The position numbers and the translations under genes were made by a program. A DNA stretch of 23,142 nucleotides from Asaia bogorensis (GTDB taxonomy: Bacteria > Pseudomonadota > Alphaproteobacteria > Acetobacterales > Acetobacteraceae). The stretch spans positions 1-23,142 of the forward strand of contig CAMCZJ010000018.1 of the NCBI GenBank assembly GCA_945886995.1, read 5' to 3'. The notes under the pieces were generated by a model. That model did no database searches. It was not told the origin of the DNA and saw only the letters and a program-made list of their open reading frames with translations. Shown here in pieces: positions 1-7,535 of the stretch (positions are counted from its first letter, which is position 1; every line of letters begins with the position of its first letter).

Positions 1-1455
1 AGGCGTGCCACCACCACCTGGCAAAGCTGCAAGGCTGCGCTTGGCACGCACCAGGGAATGCGTAGGTTCAAGCAGGACCTCCGCCCCGCGACCACGAAAT
101 GCTATGACAGCAACCCGATCACGTCTGACATAGCAATCTGAGAGCAGTAGTTCGACCGCACCTTTCGCTTCCGCAAGGCGATGCAACGCAGCCGACCCTG
201 AAGCATCAACCAGGAAGATCGTTGTGGTTTCGCTGTTCTGCTTGTAGCGACGAATACGCACATCTTCCCTTCTGATATGCACCAGCGCCGCGTGATGCGG
301 CTTTTCGCGCCGGCGATATTCCTGCCAGGGAGCAGCAACGCGGAGCGTTTCCACCAAGGCCAAACGCAGCCCCGCACGCCACGCCGCCGGCCGCGCGCCA
401 ATGGGACGGCCACGCTGGGCGGAACGGCGCATCATGCCGGATCTCCCGGAAGATGCTGCCTGACGCGCCATTTGCCGTGCCGCGACACCAAGCCCCGCGA
501 GCAATCCTGCCGGCAGGCTTGCCTGCGCCGCCGCAAGCACAAGGTCTTCCAGCGATGGCTGGTCTTGCTGCTGCTGCGTGGCTGAATCGGATGGTTCTTC
601 CTGCTGTTCGGGTGGTTGTTCCTGTTCTTCAGCGGGCGCTTCTGGCACTTGCCGCGCGCGGGGTGCCAGGATGAGTTGCGCCGCAAGCGCCGCATCTTCC
701 CTGCTAACTTCGGCGCGTCCCGCAAGTGCCGCGGCAGCACGGGCGCAACGCAGCGCAAAAACAGGCGCACGCAAGGATAGGATGCCAAGCGCCAAGGCCG
801 CCGCACAAAAGGCTTGTGGCAGCTCGGCGGGCATTCTTACCTTCTCGAGTCGCAGCCGCGCTGCCTCAATCTCCGCACGGGTCGGCATGACAGGTGCCGC
901 GCGCTGCAAGCTTGCAGACTCAAAGCCAAACCGAAACGCAAGGCGATCTGAAAGCGCTTCAGTGACCTGTTCGTCTTCGCTCGCGCCCTCATCCAACGCG
1001 ATGACGCCAAAGCGGGTGGAGCGCGCCAGGGTAATGCCCTCACGCGCCACGCGCAGCGCACCACTATCCAGCACAGCGGCGATACGCGCGATCATTTGGC
1101 TTTCCACGCGTTCTGCCATGGGCAAAATGATGATGCCGCCATCAGCCTCAGCCAACAGCCCCTGTTGCGCAATGGGTCGCCCGGCACTCAAGCTCGAGGT
1201 AAGATCAAGCCCACCCAGCAAGCGACTATCGGCGATACCCAAAGGCACGCGCCGCCAGGGCACGCCAGCCGGCAGCATCTTCCGCAAGGCTTCAAGCCAT
1301 TCATCACGCCTTGGATCGGCCGGTCCGCGTAGCACAACGCCCGCAAGGCCAGCCGGATCAACCGCCAGCAAAGTTGCAACCTGAAACGCAACGCTTTCCG
1401 CACCCGCATCTTCGTTGCGCTTTGCATCGGCGCTTCTGGTGGCCAGATCACTCAT
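1..1455 (-). CDS. bchD: Magnesium chelatase subunit D (BchD), 3' end cut by window edge
   Basis: BchD is the AAA+/VWA subunit of the ATP-dependent Mg chelatase that inserts Mg2+ into protoporphyrin IX together with BchI and BchH. The frame stays open from the ATG at 1455 to the left edge (485 codons visible), so the C-terminus is missing. Residues 1 to about 240 look like a degenerate AAA+ module: the P-loop position reads VLRGPADPRR, without a GKS/T. A Pro/Gln/Glu-rich linker follows at about 245-295 (runs such as EEQEQPPEQQEEP). A VWA domain then begins, with the MIDAS motif DASGS at 417-421 and GGGGTP at the very edge. The start lies 25 nt after the bchI stop, and no other in-frame start was found between them. 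An AAGGA stretch directly abuts the ATG, so initiation probably depends on coupling to bchI. Identification is firm from domain order and the bchI neighbour. Confidence 0.95.
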   Translation of the reverse strand, partial: MSDLATRSADAKRNEDAGAESVAFQVATLLAVDPAGLAGVVLRGPADPRRDEWLEALRKMLPAGVPWRRVPLGIADSRLLGGLDLTSSLSAGRPIAQQGLLAEADGGIIILPMAERVESQMIARIAAVLDSGALRVAREGITLARSTRFGVIALDEGASEDEQVTEALSDRLAFRFGFESASLQRAAPVMPTRAEIEAARLRLEKVRMPAELPQAFCAAALALGILSLRAPVFALRCARAAAALAGRAEVSREDAALAAQLILAPRARQVPEAPAEEQEQPPEQQEEPSDSATQQQQDQPSLEDLVLAAAQASLPAGLLAGLGVAARQMARQAASSGRSGMMRRSAQRGRPIGARPAAWRAGLRLALVETLRVAAPWQEYRRREKPHHAALVHIRREDVRIRRYKQNSETTTIFLVDASGSAALHRLAEAKGAVELLLSDCYVRRDRVAVIAFRGRGAEVLLEPTHSLVRAKRSLAALPGGGGTP

Positions 1456-1480
1456 TCCTTGAGGCCCCGGCGCCGCATCC

Positions 1481-2626
1481 TCATGGCCCGAAGGCGTCTT
1501 CGAGCGCCTTTTCCACACGCGTCGTGGCGACGGCTTCATCAAGGGGATTGCGGCGCAGCCGATGCCGCAATGCGGAAGCCGCAACACTGCGCAGATGCGC
1601 CGTTCCCACTTCCAAATCACCCTCAAGCGCGGCCAGCGCACGCGCTGCGCGCACCAAGGTCAATTCACCACGCAAGCCATCAGTGCCGAGCGCCATGCAG
1701 AGCGTAGCGGCCTGTTCAATCGTGCCAAGAGGCAGCGTGACTGAACTCAGACGCTTTTGCCCAGCCTGGATTGTCTCTCGCGTACGCGCTTCATCCTTCG
1801 CCCATTGCTTCATGAAGCCAGAAGCGTCCCGGTCATAGGCATCACGCCGGCAGACAACTTCAACACGACTGGCAAGATCTGTCGGTGTTGAGACTTCAAC
1901 CGAAAGCCCGAAGCGATCAAGCAATTGCGGACGCAATTCACCTTCTTCCGGATTACCACTGCCAATCAGTACAAAGCGCGCCGGATGACGCAGGCTGATG
2001 CCTTCCCGTTCCACGACATTTTCGCCCGAAGCCGCAACATCCAGCAGAAGATCAACCAAATGATCTTCAAGCAGATTCACCTCATCAATATAGAGGAAAC
2101 CGCGATGCGCCGCGGCAAGTAGCCCTGGCTCGAACGCCTTGATGCCCTGCGCCAAGGCCCTTTCGATATCAAGCGCACCCGCCAGGCGATCTTCCGTGGT
2201 ACCAAGTGGCAAATCCACTACCGGCACAGGAACCATCCGCTTTTCCGCTTTCCTACCCTTCGGCAGCGCGCTGCAATGCGAACAGGATGCAAGCGGTGCC
2301 GCAGGATCGCATGCAAACGGACATCCAGCGACGACAGCCATTTCCGGCAATAGCGCAGCAAGTGAGCGCACCGCCGTGGATTTACCCGTGCCGCGATCCC
2401 CAAATACCAAAACACCACCAATGCTTGGATCAACAGCGGCAATCATCAGGGCTCGCTTCATCTCCTCCTGACCCACAATGGCGCTGAAGGGATAGGCGTT
2501 GCGGATAGGCGAGGCGATCGCCTTGCTGGCCTTTCCCGACCTCTGGCGTGGCGCCGCACGACGAGAAAATTGCGCTTCCTGACCAGACCTATGGGCCGGC
2601 TGGAAGCCTGCTACCGCGCCGTCCAT
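1481..2626 (-). CDS. bchI: Magnesium chelatase ATPase subunit I (BchI)
   Basis: BchI is the active AAA+ ATPase of Mg chelatase; it forms a ring complex with BchD that drives Mg insertion on BchH in the first committed step to bacteriochlorophyll. From the ATG at 2626 it has 381 residues. Walker A GDRGTGKS is at about 76-83, Walker B is the LYIDEVNLL segment, and sensor and arginine-finger regions follow (GSGNPEEGELRPQLLDRFGL). The ATG sits in a TGATG overlap with the hemA stop, which makes it preferable to a TTG 33 nt upstream inside hemA. The N-terminus before the conserved AYPFSAIVGQEEM block is an Arg/Ala/Gln-rich stretch of about 43 residues, longer than I recall for the family (usually about 335-350 aa in all). 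It is probably disordered. bchD follows directly. Confidence 0.96.
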   Translation of the reverse strand: MDGAVAGFQPAHRSGQEAQFSRRAAPRQRSGKASKAIASPIRNAYPFSAIVGQEEMKRALMIAAVDPSIGGVLVFGDRGTGKSTAVRSLAALLPEMAVVAGCPFACDPAAPLASCSHCSALPKGRKAEKRMVPVPVVDLPLGTTEDRLAGALDIERALAQGIKAFEPGLLAAAHRGFLYIDEVNLLEDHLVDLLLDVAASGENVVEREGISLRHPARFVLIGSGNPEEGELRPQLLDRFGLSVEVSTPTDLASRVEVVCRRDAYDRDASGFMKQWAKDEARTRETIQAGQKRLSSVTLPLGTIEQAATLCMALGTDGLRGELTLVRAARALAALEGDLEVGTAHLRSVAASALRHRLRRNPLDEAVATTRVEKALEDAFGP

Positions 2627-3837
2627 CACGCGGCCCGCCGCAACCGAAACTGCGCCCAAACCCGTTCCAGCGATTCCACCAAATGATCCATATCCGCGTC
2701 CGTATGGACGGGCGAAGGTGTAATACGCAGCCTTTCCGTGCCGCGCGGCACCGTTGGATAATTGATCGGCTGCACGTAGATGCCGTGCTCATCCAGCAAG
2801 GTATCACTGAGCTTCTTGCAAAGCGTCGGATCGCCCACCATCACCGGCACAATATGGCTAAGATTATCAAGATGCGGCACACCGACGGCATCCAAACGCC
2901 GCCGGAGAGTCGCGGCGCGTTCATGCAGGCGTTCCCGCTCAAGATTGCTCTGACGCAAATGGCTTATCGCAGCACGCGCACCCGCCGCAATGGCAGGTGG
3001 TAACGCCGTCGAGAAAATGAAGCCTGACGCGAAGGAGCGGACAAAATCACACATGGCAGTACTGCCGGCGATATAGCCGCCGATAACCCCGAAGGCTTTC
3101 GCAAGCGTCCCTTCAATGACCGTAACGCGATTTGCCACACCGTCACGTTCGGTGATCCCGCCGCCACTGGCGCCGTAAAGCCCAACCGCATGTACTTCGT
3201 CGCAATAGGTCATGGCACCATGGGCATCCGATACGTCGCAGATATCGCTGATGGGCGCGATATCGCCATCCATGGAATAGACACTTTCAAAAGCCACCAA
3301 TTTCGGCGCTGTTCTCGGCAGCTCTGCCAGTACGCGGCGCAAATCGGCCACGTCATTATGCTTAAATAGAACCCGCTTGGCCTTGCTGTGACGCATGCCT
3401 TCAATCATGGAGGCGTGGTTCATCTCATCAGAAACGATGATGCAGCCCGGAAGCTTCGAGCCAAGCGTGGAAAGCGACGCCCAGTTTGACATGTATCCGG
3501 AATTGAACAGCAGAGCGGATTCACGCCCATGCAGCGCTGCAAGATCACGTTCAAGCAATACATGTTCGTGATTGGTGCCGGAGATATTGCGCGTACCGCC
3601 CGCGCCCGCACCGCAGCGATCCAGCGCTTCATGCATGGCATCCAACACATCGGAATGCTGGCCCATGCCAAGATAATCATTCGAACACCAAACCGTCACC
3701 TCACCACGAACGCCCTTGTCATGGCGCGTCGCGCGAGGGAATTCGCCTCGACGACGTTCCAAATCGGCAAAGACGCGGTATCTGCCTTCACGGCGAAGGC
3801 CATCAAGCTGTCCTTGGAAAAATTCCTCGTAATTCAT
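2626..3837 (-). CDS. hemA: 5-aminolevulinate synthase (HemA)
   Basis: This PLP enzyme condenses glycine and succinyl-CoA to 5-aminolevulinate, the first step of tetrapyrrole synthesis by the C4 (Shemin) route. It has 403 residues, the usual length for alphaproteobacterial HemA. Visible family features are the N-terminal MNYEEFFQGQLDGLRREGRYRVFADLER region (given here only as landmark residues 1-28), GGTRNISGTNHEH near 80-92, the cofactor-binding DEVHAVG at 213-219 and the PLP lysine in GTLAKAFG (K247). The start is supported by a strong AAGGAG 8 nt upstream. The gene sits between puhE and bchI, so precursor supply is tied to pigment and reaction-centre synthesis. A second housekeeping copy elsewhere in the genome is common in PGC-bearing bacteria but cannot be seen here. 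Confidence 0.97.
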   Translation of the reverse strand: MNYEEFFQGQLDGLRREGRYRVFADLERRRGEFPRATRHDKGVRGEVTVWCSNDYLGMGQHSDVLDAMHEALDRCGAGAGGTRNISGTNHEHVLLERDLAALHGRESALLFNSGYMSNWASLSTLGSKLPGCIIVSDEMNHASMIEGMRHSKAKRVLFKHNDVADLRRVLAELPRTAPKLVAFESVYSMDGDIAPISDICDVSDAHGAMTYCDEVHAVGLYGASGGGITERDGVANRVTVIEGTLAKAFGVIGGYIAGSTAMCDFVRSFASGFIFSTALPPAIAAGARAAISHLRQSNLERERLHERAATLRRRLDAVGVPHLDNLSHIVPVMVGDPTLCKKLSDTLLDEHGIYVQPINYPTVPRGTERLRITPSPVHTDADMDHLVESLERVWAQFRLRRAA

Positions 3838-3962
3838 GTCACATTCTCCTTGCCCAGAATAACTTTCCAGGTCTTGCGATTGTGCGCAGGTCGCTTTCGG
3901 TCAAACTTCCCGATGATAGGCCCCACGCAATGCCTCTGGTGATGCTCTTCCTCATGCGCCAT
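3834..3962 (-). CDS. Possible 42-residue basic protein between puhE and hemA
   Basis: This ORF fills the only sizeable gap (114 nt) in the minus-strand gene train. Its ATG at 3962 overlaps the last 11 nt of puhE, and its TGA forms an ATGA overlap with the hemA start, the junction type used by most genes here. The product would be small and His/Lys/Arg-rich (it begins MAHEEEHHQRHCVG), with no membrane segment. By my count about 63% of third codon positions are G or C, which is compatible with coding. I do not recognise the protein, and the Shine-Dalgarno is poor (an AGG only a few nt from the ATG). It could simply be the hemA leader. A 38-codon alternative in another frame was judged less likely. 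Confidence 0.3.
   Translation of the reverse strand: MAHEEEHHQRHCVGPIIGKFDRKRPAHNRKTWKVILGKENVT
3846..3851 (-). promoter_or_regulatory. Strong ribosome-binding site of hemA
   Basis: AAGGAG on the minus strand, 8 nt before the hemA ATG. It stands out because most genes in this train start in stop/start overlaps with weak or no Shine-Dalgarno sequence. hemA therefore seems set up for independent, strong initiation. Confidence 0.75.
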
Positions 3963-5010
3963 GCCTGAGCGCATAATCGTCAAACTCTGACTGTATACCG
4001 TGCATATCCAACAGCCGACCTGTGACTGTAATACCAGTCCGTGAGGCCTCAGTTGCAGCAGCGCGCCGCAGATGCATTGTGCCATCTACAAAATCGAGCG
4101 TAAGCCACCCCTCGCGCGATCTAATGGAACCCTTCAGGCTCTCAATAGAGCCATAAGCGCCAGCGGTGATGCGCGCCAAAAGGTCATCCAAGTAACGCGT
4201 ATCAAAAGGGCCGCTCCTATCGGTGAACCAGGTGGCCGTCTGTGATGGCGCATGCTCATCGCGCAAGCCCCAACGCCATAGTGCTTCAATGGGCAGAGGC
4301 AACATCAGGAACCAATGCTCGATCACAGCAAGCGAAGCGATGGTCGCAATCAGCATGAAGCCGACCACTTGATGGACATCCGCACCTTCCGCAAAGGCCT
4401 TGTGGAACAGCCATGCGCTCAAGAGCGTGCCTAGCGTGATCGAGATTGGGAAAAGTAGATTCATTGGACGATGGGCGAAATAGCTGCTCATGTAGCGAAG
4501 GTGCGCAGGCAGCATTGTCTCGCCCGTATTGCGCACACCCAAATATAGGTTGAGCTTAGCGCTGAGCCGCATGAGCCATAGAATGCCATAGGTCATCAGG
4601 CCGATACGATTGGGCCCATGCGCGAAAGCAACAATCAACAGGAAGCCCAATGCCAGAATGAATATTTCATGCCAAAGTACAACGCGCGTGGCGGACCAGA
4701 AGCGTGGTAGGCCCGTCAGCTCAGAAGGTAGCGCCTTACGATTGGGGCCAGTGATCAACCCACCCAAGAAACTGATCTCTACTGCGCCCCAAATCGCCAA
4801 GGCAGCCAGGAAGGAAAAATAGGCACCTGCCGCGCTCACATCATTTGCTGTATGCTGCATCGTAATCAGCCCGACAAAAAGCAAGAAGCCTGCGGCAGCA
4901 GCAAGCGCCAGACGCTGCTGCGCAAGTGTCGTGACCGCGAACAGAATCGCACCCGTCGTCATCCACCAGAGGAAGATGGCAATCAGGGCCGCGGTCACGC
5001 TCTCAGGCAT
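3952..5010 (-). CDS. puhE: PuhE-type photosynthetic complex assembly protein with long C-terminal extension
   Basis: PuhE is a polytopic inner-membrane protein, conserved between acsF and hemA in alphaproteobacterial PGCs, that affects reaction-centre/LH1 assembly; its biochemical role is not settled. The protein has 352 residues. Residues 1 to about 247 contain about seven hydrophobic segments and family landmarks such as FFLGGLITGPNR-like ISFLGGLITGPNR (after TM3), RLSAKLNLYLGVRN and a closing LPLPIEALWRW. That portion alone matches the usual family size of about 250 residues. The remaining 105 residues are hydrophilic, contain DTRYLDDLLARI and GWLTLDFVDGTMHLRRAA, and look like a folded soluble appendage. 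The start lies 9 nt after the acsF stop. Assignment rests on context plus the membrane core; the tail is unexplained. Confidence 0.88.
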   Translation of the reverse strand: MPESVTAALIAIFLWWMTTGAILFAVTTLAQQRLALAAAAGFLLFVGLITMQHTANDVSAAGAYFSFLAALAIWGAVEISFLGGLITGPNRKALPSELTGLPRFWSATRVVLWHEIFILALGFLLIVAFAHGPNRIGLMTYGILWLMRLSAKLNLYLGVRNTGETMLPAHLRYMSSYFAHRPMNLLFPISITLGTLLSAWLFHKAFAEGADVHQVVGFMLIATIASLAVIEHWFLMLPLPIEALWRWGLRDEHAPSQTATWFTDRSGPFDTRYLDDLLARITAGAYGSIESLKGSIRSREGWLTLDFVDGTMHLRRAAATEASRTGITVTGRLLDMHGIQSEFDDYALRHGA

Positions 5011-5019
5011 GGCGCTTCG

Positions 5020-6096
5020 CTACCAAACAGGCGAGAGGCGAATTTCGGCAGGAAGCGCTTGCTTCCTTGGTCGACGGAAGAATAGCTTCGCGAAGGTGGT
5101 CGCCGCAGAAATACTGAGACCGACCCGCCGCAACCCTCCGCCAATGCCACCTTGCCGGCGCGCATCACTCATTTTCTCGGATATCTGATGAAGGCGATCC
5201 ATGTCCTTCATGAAACCAGGCGCATCCACATCCAAAGTTACCGGGAATACCTGACGGCAAATCTCCTCAGTGATCTTAAACACCTGCCAATCATATTCCG
5301 TTGGCGTCATGCCCAGCGCCTTATGGAATTCTGGGCGCCCATGATCGCGCACATACATGGTGGCAAAAACCGCAAGCTGGAAGAAGCGGCACCAAAGCGC
5401 GTTGACCCCAGTCAAAAGTTTTGGATTGGCGCGCATCAGCAGCGCAAAGGCCTCCCCATGGCGGAATTCGTCATTGCACCAATTCTCGAACCACTGGAAA
5501 ATTGGATGAAAGCGGAGTTCTGGGTGCCGCTCAAACTGCCGGAAGATCGTGATGTAGCGTGCGTAGCCGATCTTCTCGCTCAGATAAGTTGCGTAGAAAA
5601 TGAATTTCGGCTGGAAGTAATGATACTTCTTGGCGCGCGTCAGAAAGCCAAGATCAACCCCGATGCCAAGGTCCTTCAACGCGTCATTGATGAACCCGGC
5701 ATGGCGGCTCTCGTCACGGGCCATGACCGAGAAAAGCTCGCGCATATCAGGATTCTTCACCCGCTTCTTGATTTCCGCGTAGAGCACGCAGCCGGAAAAT
5801 TCAGCCGTTACGCTACTCACGAGAAAATCAACCAACTCCTTTTGTAGACCCTCTGGCAATTCATCCAGTCGAAAAGCATCAAACCGCTCATCGCGGACAA
5901 AGTGACCCTTGTTTGGGTCGCGATGGAATTCCTCCATCAAGCGATCCCATTCGGCGCGCACGGGTTCCACATCAATGGCGTCCATCGCCGCAAAGTCAGT
6001 GGTGTAAAAGCGTGGCGAAAGAGGGGTTTCCGTCAGTGCCAACTCTGTCGTTTCGCGTGACAGCTTTTCCCGCATCGGGTGGCTCACCGCGTTCAT
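5020..6096 (-). CDS. acsF: Aerobic Mg-protoporphyrin IX monomethyl ester oxidative cyclase (AcsF)
   Basis: AcsF uses O2 and a di-iron centre to form the isocyclic ring E, turning Mg-protoporphyrin IX monomethyl ester into divinyl protochlorophyllide. The protein has 358 residues. Probable carboxylate/His iron ligands are visible as E99 and E108 (AEFSGCVLYAE), DESRH at 128-132 and DEFRH at 209-213 (within WCNDEFRHGEAF), the ferritin-like pattern of the family. The ATG at 6096 overlaps the stop of the upstream orf102 (ATGA). It is the only ring-E cyclase in the window, with no BchE homologue, which fits an organism that makes pigment in air. The N-terminal 30 residues are variable and the start could be slightly further in. 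Confidence 0.97.
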   Translation of the reverse strand: MNAVSHPMREKLSRETTELALTETPLSPRFYTTDFAAMDAIDVEPVRAEWDRLMEEFHRDPNKGHFVRDERFDAFRLDELPEGLQKELVDFLVSSVTAEFSGCVLYAEIKKRVKNPDMRELFSVMARDESRHAGFINDALKDLGIGVDLGFLTRAKKYHYFQPKFIFYATYLSEKIGYARYITIFRQFERHPELRFHPIFQWFENWCNDEFRHGEAFALLMRANPKLLTGVNALWCRFFQLAVFATMYVRDHGRPEFHKALGMTPTEYDWQVFKITEEICRQVFPVTLDVDAPGFMKDMDRLHQISEKMSDARRQGGIGGGLRRVGLSISAATTFAKLFFRRPRKQALPAEIRLSPVW

Positions 6097-6401
6097 GTGG
6101 CCTCCTTCGGCTCAAAGCCCACGTGATAGAGTTCGGTAAGTTCAAGGATCGAGCGAAACTGGGTCCAATACCGTTGAAAGAAACCTGCCCGGATGACGGT
6201 GGCGGAGGTTTCGAAGCTATATTTTTCACCGAAAGCCACCTGGGCCGGCGCGCCATGCACGATCACCTGATCACCAGGACGCAGGATAACGTCCTCAGGC
6301 ACCGCATAGGCATGAAAGCTATCGAAGCTACGTTCGATTTCGACGGTGCAGGGTACGTCGAAGCGTCTTCCCCTCCGCCTTTCATTTATTATGTCGTTCA
6401 T
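6093..6401 (-). CDS. Conserved PGC hypothetical protein of 102 residues between puhC and acsF
   Basis: This small soluble protein has no membrane segment or signal peptide. It starts with an Arg-rich NERRRGRRFDVPCTVEIE stretch, continues with SFDSFHAY, LRPGDQVIVHGAPAQVAFGE and a Trp/Phe-rich FFQRYWTQFRSILELTELY, and ends acidic. From memory, an unnamed protein of about 100 residues with similar landmarks (PGD-VHGAP, then ATV-R followed by a W..L..LELMEL-like end) occupies the same place in many alphaproteobacterial PGCs, so it is probably a conserved assembly or cyclase-accessory factor. It overlaps both neighbours by ATGA, so its output is likely matched to PuhC and AcsF. No function is known to me. 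An RRxxR resemblance to PilZ domains is noted, but the second PilZ motif is not evident. Confidence 0.85.
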   Translation of the reverse strand: MNDIINERRRGRRFDVPCTVEIERSFDSFHAYAVPEDVILRPGDQVIVHGAPAQVAFGEKYSFETSATVIRAGFFQRYWTQFRSILELTELYHVGFEPKEAT

Positions 6402-6853
6402 TTGCCTTCCTCATTTTTCTTGAAAAGAATATCGGCGAAGCTTTGCACGTTTGTAGCGCCAAAGGCCCGCAGATCTGTCCAGCGCCCGCTTACCGGGTCT
6501 TCCAGAACAATTGCACCACCCTGCACAGCAGCCAGACGCAGCGGGCTTTCCATGCCAGGGTTTTGTAGTCTTCTTTCGCGCGCGAAGCCGCGCAGGGCAC
6601 CGCGCACAAAGCCACCCTCACCGGGCGAGATTTCGCCAATCAACTGCCCGGTCGAGGCATCACGGATGGAAATGCCGCCATCCACCCGATCACTAAACAG
6701 AATTTCGCGTGCGAAGATTGCCTCATTCACCGGTCGGCGGTCCTGATGCTTCTCGCCAGCACTTAACACCACAAGGGCAAGAATGCCGGCAAGCATCACC
6801 CCGAGCCCATAGCCCAGGTAATCTCCGCGCGGCATCATTGCCTTGGTTGCCAT
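6398..6853 (-). CDS. puhC: Photosynthetic complex assembly protein PuhC
   Basis: PuhC is a membrane-anchored protein needed for normal reaction-centre/LH1 assembly in Rhodobacter. The 151-residue product fits the family: a short N-terminal cytoplasmic segment, one transmembrane helix at about 13-32 (YLGYGLGVMLAGILALVVL), then a soluble domain. That domain contains the family pattern FSDRVDGGISIRDASTGQLI, a GEGGFVRG stretch, LRGFARERR and a closing LEDPVSGRWTDLRAFGATN block. It lies between puhB (10-nt gap upstream) and orf102 (ATGA overlap downstream), its standard position. Assignment rests on size, topology, context and these landmarks. Confidence 0.92.
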   Translation of the reverse strand: MATKAMMPRGDYLGYGLGVMLAGILALVVLSAGEKHQDRRPVNEAIFAREILFSDRVDGGISIRDASTGQLIGEISPGEGGFVRGALRGFARERRLQNPGMESPLRLAAVQGGAIVLEDPVSGRWTDLRAFGATNVQSFADILFKKNEEGK

Positions 6854-6863
6854 TTCTTTCCCC

Positions 6864-7535
6864 CTACGCCATCGCCGTTGCGCCAGCAGGCATTTCAGCT
6901 TCGGGCCCTGCTACGCTGCGGCTGATGCCCACCCCTGAAGTGGCTGCGACTGCACCACCCAGTATATCCGCCACCTCCGCTGCATTCGCGACACCGCGAA
7001 GCATGGGCTTTGGCCTTCCGAAACTCCAGCCGCCGCAATGCGGCCATAGCGCAATCCAGGAAACGCGATGTGATGGCAGCAATTCCAACACAATGTCGCC
7101 ATGACCATCCTTGCGATTCCTCAAATATGCGCCGGCGATTGCAACAAAGGGAATATTGATGGTGATCGGCAGGGCAACACCAACGCGCAGCACCAGCCGC
7201 CGCGAGGTAATGGAATAAACGCTGCTGCGCGCGACAACCTTGGCCAGCAAGGCAAGGATGCCAATCGCCACCACCCCCACCAGGAGAAGCAGAGCAGCGG
7301 CGCCAAAAGCCGCGAACAATGTTCCACCTTGCATGGCGGTGCTCAGGACTTCCCAGAGCGCCAAGATGGAGAAATAGCCGAAGACCCAACGCACCAGGAA
7401 AACGCGCTGGGCAATCTCAGCCCAGGCCGGCGCCCCTTGCCAGAGCAAGACCTCGCCTCGTGGCAGCGCTTCTGGCAGACCAGGAACAGGCTCCAGGCCA
7501 TGCTCGGTCAGGCGAGGGCGGGCGGGCTTGCTCAC
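6864..7535 (-). CDS. puhB: Photosynthetic complex assembly protein PuhB
   Basis: PuhB is an inner-membrane protein that promotes reaction-centre assembly, probably by acting on dimers or early RC intermediates. The protein has 223 residues. It shows the conserved N-terminal GLEPVPGLPEALPRGEVLLWQG-type motif (residues about 15-34), two to three hydrophobic helices at roughly 45-65 and 72-98, and then a PH-like soluble domain (YSITSRRLVLRVGVALP). The family end motif is present as WPHCGGWSFGRPKPMLRGV. The start overlaps the puhA stop by ATGA. The C-terminal 25 residues are Ala/Gly-rich and variable. Confidence 0.94.
   Translation of the reverse strand: MSKPARPRLTEHGLEPVPGLPEALPRGEVLLWQGAPAWAEIAQRVFLVRWVFGYFSILALWEVLSTAMQGGTLFAAFGAAALLLLVGVVAIGILALLAKVVARSSVYSITSRRLVLRVGVALPITINIPFVAIAGAYLRNRKDGHGDIVLELLPSHRVSWIALWPHCGGWSFGRPKPMLRGVANAAEVADILGGAVAATSGVGISRSVAGPEAEMPAGATAMA

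Noticed and set aside
578..1384. 268-codon plus-strand frame opposite bchD
   Set aside because: Ser/Ala/Arg-rich low-complexity translation, antisense to clear AAA/VWA coding sequence.
2627..2659. Upstream TTG start for bchI inside hemA
   Set aside because: The ATG at 2626 forms a TGATG junction typical of this cluster, and the extra 11 residues are not family-like.
3839..3955. 38-codon ORF with ATGA overlap to the puhE stop
   Set aside because: It uses several AGG/AGA/CTA/TTA codons that look atypical for this DNA, so it is less convincing than the 42-codon frame.
6093..6401. orf102 as a PilZ (c-di-GMP) domain protein
   Set aside because: Only an RRxxR-like start is present; the second motif (D/NxSxxG) is missing.
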